Assembly: GCA_910585335.1 (NCBI GenBank)
Contig: CAJUCU010000001.1
Coordinates: 1 to 37,366 of the forward strand
Length of the DNA: 37,366 nucleotides
Source of the DNA: an uncultured Bacilli bacterium
GTDB taxonomy: Bacteria; Bacillota_I; Bacilli_A; RF39; UBA660
Direction of reading: 5' to 3'
Shown: positions 31,801-37,366 of the stretch, piece after piece
How positions within the stretch are numbered: the first letter of the stretch is position 1
Layout: each line of letters begins with the position of its first letter
Notes under the pieces: model-generated
What the model saw: only the letters and a program-made list of their open reading frames with translations
Databases searched by the model: none
What the model was told of the DNA's origin: nothing
Translations under genes and position numbers: made by a program

Positions 31801-34407
31801 TTATACACCACCTATTACTCCCCTTTTGCGTAATATAAATTTACGAAGCCAATCTATTGGAATTACAGTAGATGCTAGTAGTATCATTACCATAAATTCT
31901 TTTGCTGTTAGCCCTGCAGTTCTAAACATACTTCCTCCATAATAAATCAGTAACACTTGGACAATTACAATAAATAACATAATGATGATAAATACTTTGT
32001 TTTCTTTTAGATGGGCAAATAAATTTAATCTGTGTGTTCTGGCATTAAAAGCATTAAAAATATCTATAAAAATGAATAATCCAAAGAAAGCAGTCATTAA
32101 ATAAGCCTTATGAATATCCTTTCTAAAAAAAGTATGAAGAAATGGTAGTTTTAGAAAAATTAGACAAAGAAGTGCTGAATAACAACCTGTTATAAAAATC
32201 TGGTTAAACATATAACGATTCATAATAGCCTCTTCTTTTTTCTTTGGATATTCATTCATATATTCTTTCAGTGGTGGCTCATAAGCAAAGGCAAGACCTG
32301 CTAGTGTATCCATTACCATATTAATCCATAGCATTTGAATCACAGTGACTGGAGTATCGATTCCTATAAAGGGTCCAATAATAGAAAGACTTATGGCACA
32401 CATATTAATTGTTAATTGTAAAATGATAAACTTACGAATACTTTTAAAAATAGTACGTCCAAATAAAATAGCTTGAGAAATAGAAGCAAAATTATCATCT
32501 AGTATTACAATGTCACTTGCTTCCTTAGAGACTTCTGTACCACTTCCCATTGCAAAACCTACATCTGCTTTTTTTAAAGCGGGAGCATCATTGACACCAT
32601 CCCCTGTCATTCCTACTACAAGACCTGCTTCCTGTGAAACTTTAATTAAACGACTTTTATCTTGGGGAAGGGATCTTGCTACTACTTTTAAATTAGGAAG
32701 TATTTTTTTTACTTCTTCATCATTCATTGCCTCTAACTCTTTTGAGGTTAAGACAATATCTGTCTCTTTGGTTAAAAGTCCCACTTCTTTTCCAATAGAA
32801 ACTGCCGTTTTTTTGTTATCGCCTGTAATCATTACCGTTTGAATATGGGCATTCTGGACTTCTTTTACTCCTTGGATGGCATCGCGTCTTACCTCATCTT
32901 TGATAAAAAGAACGCCTACTAAAGTTAAATTTCTTAGGGTGGTAGTTGTGGACGGAACCATAGTTGCTAATGCAATAGCCCGAATTCCTTTTTCTGTCAT
33001 TTTATCAATTTCTTGCTCTATCTTTTCTCTTGGAAAAACATATTTCTTCTGCCCTAAAACATCATAGTAACTATTACATTTTTTTAAGATAATTTCAGGT
33101 GCTCCTTTAATTAATGTTTTCCGTCCATGATTATCAATGGTTGTTAGAGAATACTTATTTTTACTATCAAAGGGAATGGTCTGTATTTTTTTATACTCTT
33201 CTTTTAGCGGGAGAGAAGCAAATTCTAAAATCGCTCGATCTGTGATATTGCCTCCTATTGTTTTTGTTCTATCTTGAGTAAAACTACTGGCATTATTTAA
33301 TACCATAGATTCCTTTGCTATTTTGTAAAAATTTTCATCTCGCATTATCTCTTGCTCTTTCGAATATTTCTTTCCACTTCCACTTAAAAGGGTCACTACT
33401 TCTAACTTTCCTTTTGTTAGTGTTCCTGTTTTATCTGTAAACAAAATATTTAAGCTTCCTGCTGTCTCAATTCCTGTTAATTTCCTTACTAAAACATTAC
33501 TTTTTAACATTCTTTTCATATTGGAAGATAGAACAAGTGTAATCATCATAGGAAGCCCTTCTGGTACTGCGACTACTATAATGGTTACGCTTAAAGTCAT
33601 CGCATAGAGGATATGAGAACTTAATAAGGGAAAGTTTTGTAGGAAAGCGATAATCTTTGCCATTTCAAAGTTGTTACTAATTACAATTACGGAAAAGAGA
33701 TAGGAAATAGAGACTAAAAAGGCTCCAACATAACCAATACGACTGATTATTTTGGCAAGACCTCGCAAGCGGATTTTCAAAGGACTTTCTGGTTGGCGTT
33801 CTTGAATCTCTTCGGCAAGACGTCCAAACATTGTTTTGTCCCCTACTGTTACTACTTCCATTAAAGCTTCACTGGAGTAGACTACTGTTCCTCTATATAC
33901 TTCTGCACCAAGCGGCTTTCTCATCTCTCTTGCTTCTCCATTAAGAGACGATTCGTCTACTGTAATTTCTCCTTCTATAATTTTTCCATCTGCAGGAATT
34001 TTGTCCCCTGACTCTAAAAATACGATGTCTCCTACTACAACTTCTTCTATTTTTATTTCCTCTTTTTTGCCATTTCTTTTGACACGGCATTTTAGTTTCA
34101 GTGACTCTTCTTGCAGTCTTGCGAATGCCTTTTCACTTCCATACTCCGAAATAGAAGAGATTAAAGAGGCGACAAAGATGGCAATTACGATTCCTATTGT
34201 TTCAAACCAATCAAAGTCCTTTATTAAAAAGATTACTTTAATTCCTAGTGCTACTAATAAAATTTTTATAATGGGGTCTCCTAGAGACTCGAGTAATAGT
34301 TTTAGAAAGCTGTCTTGTTTTTTGGTAGTAATGGTATTAGCCCCATATTTTGTACGATTTTCTTCTACTTCTTTTTCTGTAAGTCCTACTATGTTTTTAT
34401 TTTTCAT
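31801..34407 (-). CDS. P-type Ca2+-transporting ATPase (P2A/P2B type)
   Basis: 868 aa, complete. Features in order: cytoplasmic N-terminus; spans 1-2 (about 45-90); actuator domain with L-N156-G-E158 in place of the usual T-G-E-S; spans 3-4 with P282-E-G-L-P286; phosphorylation motif D325-K-T-G-T-L-T331; nucleotide-binding domain with K-G-A-P-E; hinge T-G-D-G-V-N-D-A-P-A-L-K; then six C-terminal spans ending in a short basic tail. It uses ATP to export Ca2+ (possibly Mn2+) across the membrane. No autoinhibitory calmodulin region is seen. ATG follows AGTAGGAGGACAAGG. It is convergent with the SleB-like gene and divergent from pta. Confidence 0.93.
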   Translation of the reverse strand: MKNKNIVGLTEKEVEENRTKYGANTITTKKQDSFLKLLLESLGDPIIKILLVALGIKVIFLIKDFDWFETIGIVIAIFVASLISSISEYGSEKAFARLQEESLKLKCRVKRNGKKEEIKIEEVVVGDIVFLESGDKIPADGKIIEGEITVDESSLNGEAREMRKPLGAEVYRGTVVYSSEALMEVVTVGDKTMFGRLAEEIQERQPESPLKIRLRGLAKIISRIGYVGAFLVSISYLFSVIVISNNFEMAKIIAFLQNFPLLSSHILYAMTLSVTIIVVAVPEGLPMMITLVLSSNMKRMLKSNVLVRKLTGIETAGSLNILFTDKTGTLTKGKLEVVTLLSGSGKKYSKEQEIMRDENFYKIAKESMVLNNASSFTQDRTKTIGGNITDRAILEFASLPLKEEYKKIQTIPFDSKNKYSLTTIDNHGRKTLIKGAPEIILKKCNSYYDVLGQKKYVFPREKIEQEIDKMTEKGIRAIALATMVPSTTTTLRNLTLVGVLFIKDEVRRDAIQGVKEVQNAHIQTVMITGDNKKTAVSIGKEVGLLTKETDIVLTSKELEAMNDEEVKKILPNLKVVARSLPQDKSRLIKVSQEAGLVVGMTGDGVNDAPALKKADVGFAMGSGTEVSKEASDIVILDDNFASISQAILFGRTIFKSIRKFIILQLTINMCAISLSIIGPFIGIDTPVTVIQMLWINMVMDTLAGLAFAYEPPLKEYMNEYPKKKEEAIMNRYMFNQIFITGCYSALLCLIFLKLPFLHTFFRKDIHKAYLMTAFFGLFIFIDIFNAFNARTHRLNLFAHLKENKVFIIIMLFIVIVQVLLIYYGGSMFRTAGLTAKEFMVMILLASTVIPIDWLRKFILRKRGVIGGV

Positions 34408-34503
34408 TCCTTGTCCTCCTACTCTAATCTATGAAGGACAAACTCTTTTCTCTCAATTTTTAAATGCTTTTTTTTGACAAATTACTTATTATTATTTTTC
34501 TCA

Positions 34504-34532
34504 TTGGCAAAATTAGTCTTGTTTGATAGAAT
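34504..34532 (+). promoter_or_regulatory. pta promoter
   Basis: TTGGCA (34504-34509), 17 bases, TAGAAT (34527-34532), followed by GGAGGG and ATG at 34554. Confidence 0.75.
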
Positions 34533-34553
34533 AAGTAAGGATGGAGGGATTTT

Positions 34554-35564
34554 ATGAATTTTATCGAAAGTATTAAAGAACGGGCTCGTGAAAAATTACA
34601 GACAATTGTTTTGGCAGAAACAGAAGATGCACGTGTTTTGAAGGCTGCTGATATTGCACTAAGGGAATCTTATGCCAATATCATCTTGGTTGGAGAAGAA
34701 CAACGGATTAACAAAATTGCAAGTGAAAATAATCTGGATATTCATCAAGCTAGAATTATTGATCCTAAGATAAGTGAACAGACTGAGCTTTTAGCAAGTG
34801 AGTTTTATGAAACACGAAAGCATAAGGGAATGACATTAGAAGAAGCTCATCAAATTATTTCTGGTAGTCCCCTATATTTTGGATGTATGTTAGTTAAAGT
34901 TGGCATTGCAGATGGAATGGTAGCTGGAGCTGTTTATACTAGTAGTGACCTACTTCGGGCAGCACTTCAAACAATTAAGACGGATAAAACTATTAAAGTG
35001 GCATCTTCCTTTATTTTAATGGATGTTCCTGATTGTGGGTATGGCGAGAATGGTTTGTTTATTTATGCAGATGCAGGATTAAATCAAAATCCTACTAGTG
35101 AACAACTTGCAGAAATTGCTTATACTTCGGCAGAGACTTTTCGCTCTTTGATTAAACGTGAACCATATGTAGCGATGCTTTCTCATTCTACTTTTGCATC
35201 GGCACCAGATCATCCTGATATTATTAAAGTACGTGATGCTGTGAAATATGCTCAAGCGAACTACCCTTTATTAAAAGTAGATGGCGAACTACAGCTAGAT
35301 GCAGCTATTATTCCAGAAGTAGCAGCAAAAAAAGCACCAAATAGTCCAGTTGCAGGACGTGCTAATGTCTTGGTATTTCCCGATTTAGACTCTGGGAATA
35401 TTGCTTATAAGATTACAGAGCGACTTGCAAAAGCGAAGGCTTATGGTCCTATTACCCAAGGTCTTTTAAAACCAATTAATGATTTATCTAGAGGCTGTAA
35501 TGCGGAAGATATAGCTGGTGCGATTGCCATTACTGCTGTTCAAGCAATTGAAAAGAACAAGTAG
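34554..35564 (+). CDS. pta: Phosphate acetyltransferase
   Basis: 336 aa, the length of the short (Bacillus-type) Pta without the N-terminal regulatory domain. It interconverts acetyl-CoA and acetyl phosphate, so feeds ATP formation by acetate kinase. Conserved segments: V-L-A-E-T-E-D-A-R-V-L-K-A-A (about 18-31), the motif M-V-A-G-A-V-Y-T-S-S-D-L-L-R-A-A-L-Q-T-I (about 121-140), L-S-H-S-T-F-A-S-A (about 210-218), D-G-E-L-Q-L-D-A-A, and the C-terminal N-V-L-V-F-P-D-L-D-S-G-N-I-A-Y-K. ackA is not adjacent. The terminator stem uses the last codons of the gene. Confidence 0.97.
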   Translation: MNFIESIKERAREKLQTIVLAETEDARVLKAADIALRESYANIILVGEEQRINKIASENNLDIHQARIIDPKISEQTELLASEFYETRKHKGMTLEEAHQIISGSPLYFGCMLVKVGIADGMVAGAVYTSSDLLRAALQTIKTDKTIKVASSFILMDVPDCGYGENGLFIYADAGLNQNPTSEQLAEIAYTSAETFRSLIKREPYVAMLSHSTFASAPDHPDIIKVRDAVKYAQANYPLLKVDGELQLDAAIIPEVAAKKAPNSPVAGRANVLVFPDLDSGNIAYKITERLAKAKAYGPITQGLLKPINDLSRGCNAEDIAGAIAITAVQAIEKNK

Positions 35565-35590
35565 ATAACCATACTACTTGTGTTTTTTTT
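35557..35590 (+). terminator. pta terminator
   Basis: ACAAGTAG (35557-35564) pairs with CTACTTGT (35574-35581) and is followed by a T run. The left arm contains the pta stop codon. Confidence 0.85.
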
Positions 35591-35633
35591 ACTTATTTAT
35601 TATAATAAAAAACTATGAAAGGAGCGACATATT

Positions 35634-36245
35634 ATGGTTTTACATGGTTATGAACGTACAGGAATTAAAGAGAATAAAAAACTTAAAGAAAATAAGGAAC
35701 AGATGTTAAAAAGAAAAAGGCGGGAAGAGAATCTTCAAATCACAAAAGAGAGAACCACTTATAATCAAGATGTAGCAAAAAAATATGATACTTCCTTAAT
35801 GAATAGAGATAAGGAATGTAAGAAAATAAAAAAGTTATTAGGTGATTACTATGAAGCGTCATTTATGTCGAAAGAAGAAAATATTTTTCAACTAGTATCT
35901 GGTTATCAAGAATACCTTTTAGCATTTGGTGATCATATGACAGCATTAGAACTTCGAACTTTTAGAAATAGCATCGTTAAAACTTTATCTATCTCTGAAG
36001 AGCAATCATTGCTTGCTAGGCAGTCTGAAGAAAGTATGGAAGTATTGGGAGATAGTCCGCAAGATGAGGCTATTTTAGACTTTTGTGTAGAAAATTTAGA
36101 AAGTTTAACCACCGAAGGTCTTAACTCATTAGAACTTGTGGGATTCTTACTCGATGCAGGTACACCTATTCAAAATAGTGAAAACTTGAAAGAGGTAAAA
36201 ACAAAAGTAATGAATCTTTTAGCAGATAGTAAAAGTAAAAAATAG
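35634..36245 (+). CDS. Charged hypothetical helical protein
   Basis: 203 aa, not recognised. N-terminal ~75 residues are strongly basic and charged (K-R-K-R-R-E-E-N, K-E-R-T-T-Y-N, K-E-C-K-K-I-K-K-L), suggesting a nucleic-acid-binding or coiled-coil tail. The rest is helical and acidic with no transmembrane segment, signal peptide or catalytic motif. GAAAGGAG precedes the ATG at 35634. It stands alone between the pta terminator and the regulator of the next operon. Confidence 0.72.
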   Translation: MVLHGYERTGIKENKKLKENKEQMLKRKRREENLQITKERTTYNQDVAKKYDTSLMNRDKECKKIKKLLGDYYEASFMSKEENIFQLVSGYQEYLLAFGDHMTALELRTFRNSIVKTLSISEEQSLLARQSEESMEVLGDSPQDEAILDFCVENLESLTTEGLNSLELVGFLLDAGTPIQNSENLKEVKTKVMNLLADSKSKK

Positions 36246-36353
36246 ACTTTATTCAGAAAAGACATATTCGTTTTTTGAAGAAGTTTTTTTTTGAAACTTT
36301 TTTATAAATATCTACTTTTTTCTTATCTTTTGTCTATAATATAAGTGAAGTTT

Positions 36354-36397
36354 TCTTACAGAGATGTAAGATTTGATTTGTTACTATATGATACAAT
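36354..36397 (+). promoter_or_regulatory. BceR-like operator and extended -10 promoter of the two-component genes
   Basis: TCTTACA-GAGA-TGTAAGA (36354-36371) is a perfect 7-4-7 inverted repeat whose core fits T-N-A-C-A-N4-T-G-T-A-A, the form known for BceR-type regulators in Bacillus. It lies 20 bases upstream of TACAAT (36392-36397), which has TG one base before it (extended -10) and no good -35, as expected for an activated promoter. A second TATAAT lies near 36335. Confidence 0.65.
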
Positions 36398-36415
36398 AGA
36401 AATGGGTGATTTTAG

Positions 36416-37075
36416 ATGAAGATTTTAATTATTGAGGATGACTTAGAACAACAAAGAGAACTAAAGCGATTGCTTACTGCTTCTGGTTATGAAACTTTTG
36501 TTGCTCAGAATTTTTCTTCTTTATTAGAAGAAATCGTTCATACAAAACCAAATCTTATTTTAATGGATATTAATCTTCCTGGTATTAATGGGGAAAGTCT
36601 TTTAAAAGAACTTCGGCGGACGATGGATGTTCCTGTTATTATGGTTACTAGTAAAAATAATGAAGCAGACGAGGTGCTTAGTATGAGTTATGGAGCGGAT
36701 GATTACATTACAAAACCCTATAATCCAACGATTCTTCTGCTTCGCATTGAGGCAATTTTAAAACGTTTGCAACAGACTAGTGACTTTTTGACGGTAGATA
36801 AGATGCAAATATTTCCAGATCGAGGGCTTATTAAGTGTGAGGAGAAAGAGGTTTTACTTACCAAAAATGAGATGCTTATTTTGAAATTGCTTGTACAAAA
36901 TAGAGGGAAGATTGTTTCTAGAGAGGCAATTATGGATGACTTATGGAATAGTTATGAGTTTGTGGATGATAATACACTTACTGTTAATATCTCTAGACTT
37001 CGTGCAAAACTTCAAGAAATTGGGTATCAAGATGTGATTCAAACTAGAAAGAAGCAGGGGTATATTTTACTATGA
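36416..37075 (+). CDS. OmpR-family response regulator (BceR-like)
   Basis: 219 aa. Receiver domain (about 1-115) with acidic pair D8-D9, phospho-acceptor D51 in L-I-L-M-D, T78 and K100 in Y-I-T-K-P. Winged-helix DNA-binding domain (about 125-219) with L-L-V-Q-N-R-G-K-I-V-S-R-E-A-I-M-D-D-L-W, T-L-T-V-N-I-S-R-L-R-A-K-L and R-K-K-Q-G-Y. It overlaps the sensor kinase gene by 4 bases (ATGA). The kinase's two closely spaced spans point to the BceRS family, which senses peptide antibiotics through an ABC transporter. The 7-4-7 repeat in front of the gene suggests autoregulation. The transporter would lie beyond the window's right edge. Confidence 0.93.
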   Translation: MKILIIEDDLEQQRELKRLLTASGYETFVAQNFSSLLEEIVHTKPNLILMDINLPGINGESLLKELRRTMDVPVIMVTSKNNEADEVLSMSYGADDYITKPYNPTILLLRIEAILKRLQQTSDFLTVDKMQIFPDRGLIKCEEKEVLLTKNEMLILKLLVQNRGKIVSREAIMDDLWNSYEFVDDNTLTVNISRLRAKLQEIGYQDVIQTRKKQGYILL

Positions 37076-37366
37076 GCTTTCGTTCTTTTTGCAAAGACCA
37101 TTTACTTACTATTATCCTCTTCCTTTTTGCAGACTTTTTATGTTTTCTTTTTCTGCTTATTTTTAAAAGCTCTACTCCACTTATTGTTGTTTTGCTCTTT
37201 ACTATTTTTCTAGTTGAAGCTTCTTCTTTCCTTTATGAATTTTTTCGAAGAAAAGCCTTTTATGATGATTTCTCTAGTAAACTACTCTCTCTTGATCAGA
37301 AATATTTAATTACAGAAATTTTAGAAGAAGCCCACTTTTTTGAAGGGAGAGTTCTTGTGGATAGCC
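37072..37366 (+). CDS. Intramembrane-sensing histidine kinase (BceS-like), 5' part
   Basis: The start codon overlaps the regulator's stop. The ~98 residues seen begin M-S-F-R-S-F-C-K-D-H, have two spans (about 11-31 and 36-56) separated by only a few residues (K-S-S-T-P), and then enter the cytoplasm at F-F-R-R-K-A-F. The absence of a sensor loop is the mark of intramembrane-sensing kinases such as BceS. The His-box and ATPase lie beyond the window, so it is truncated at the edge and not by mutation. Confidence 0.88.
   Translation, partial: MSFRSFCKDHLLTIILFLFADFLCFLFLLIFKSSTPLIVVLLFTIFLVEASSFLYEFFRRKAFYDDFSSKLLSLDQKYLITEILEEAHFFEGRVLVDS

Overview
The window is AT-rich DNA from a low-GC Gram-positive bacterium (Bacillota, most likely a gut-type Bacilli lineage). 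Supporting signs are strong AGGAGG-type ribosome binding sites, TTGACA/TATAAT promoters, a CIRCE-like heat-shock operator, a SleB/CwlJ-type cell wall hydrolase, DUF402 and DUF3048 proteins, a BceRS-like two-component system and a tRNA-Trp with encoded CCA. UGA is used as a stop, so the Mycoplasma code does not apply. I cannot name the genus.

Layout. 1-590 is the 5' part of a 16S rRNA gene on the minus strand, with two tandem promoters. 1047-8970 is a minus-strand run: a DUF402 phosphatase, an operon of a MacB/FtsX-like ABC transporter with two small membrane proteins (one of 54 aa), a 645-aa protein with tandem repeats, gpsA and a DUF3048 protein. 9099-14438 holds a lipoprotein with a LysM-like end and a TetR-controlled MMPL transporter plus secreted coiled-coil partner. 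14655-20806 holds htpG behind a CIRCE-like site, a Nudix hydrolase, a P-loop kinase, an M3-like metallopeptidase, a CDF metal transporter and a GNAT acetyltransferase. 20941-21222 encodes a secreted Cys/His-rich peptide.

About 21.3-31.15 kb is an integrated mobile element lying against the 3' side of tRNA-Trp. It carries a large serine recombinase, a small serine resolvase, an HUH-type Rep-like protein and several orphan proteins. Its cargo looks like defence: (a) a two-gene unit ending in a HEPN-motif (R-N-x5-H) plus winged-helix protein, and (b) a three-gene minus-strand operon of a PD-(D/E)XK nuclease-like protein, an HhH-GPD glycosylase-like protein and a macro-domain protein, divergent from an XRE regulator with a perfect palindrome between them. 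Operon (b) is my best candidate for an undescribed system.

31345-37366 is again ordinary chromosome: a SleB-like hydrolase, a P2B-type Ca2+ ATPase, pta, a charged hypothetical protein, and a BceR-like response regulator preceded by a 7-4-7 inverted repeat and overlapping a truncated BceS-like kinase at the window end.
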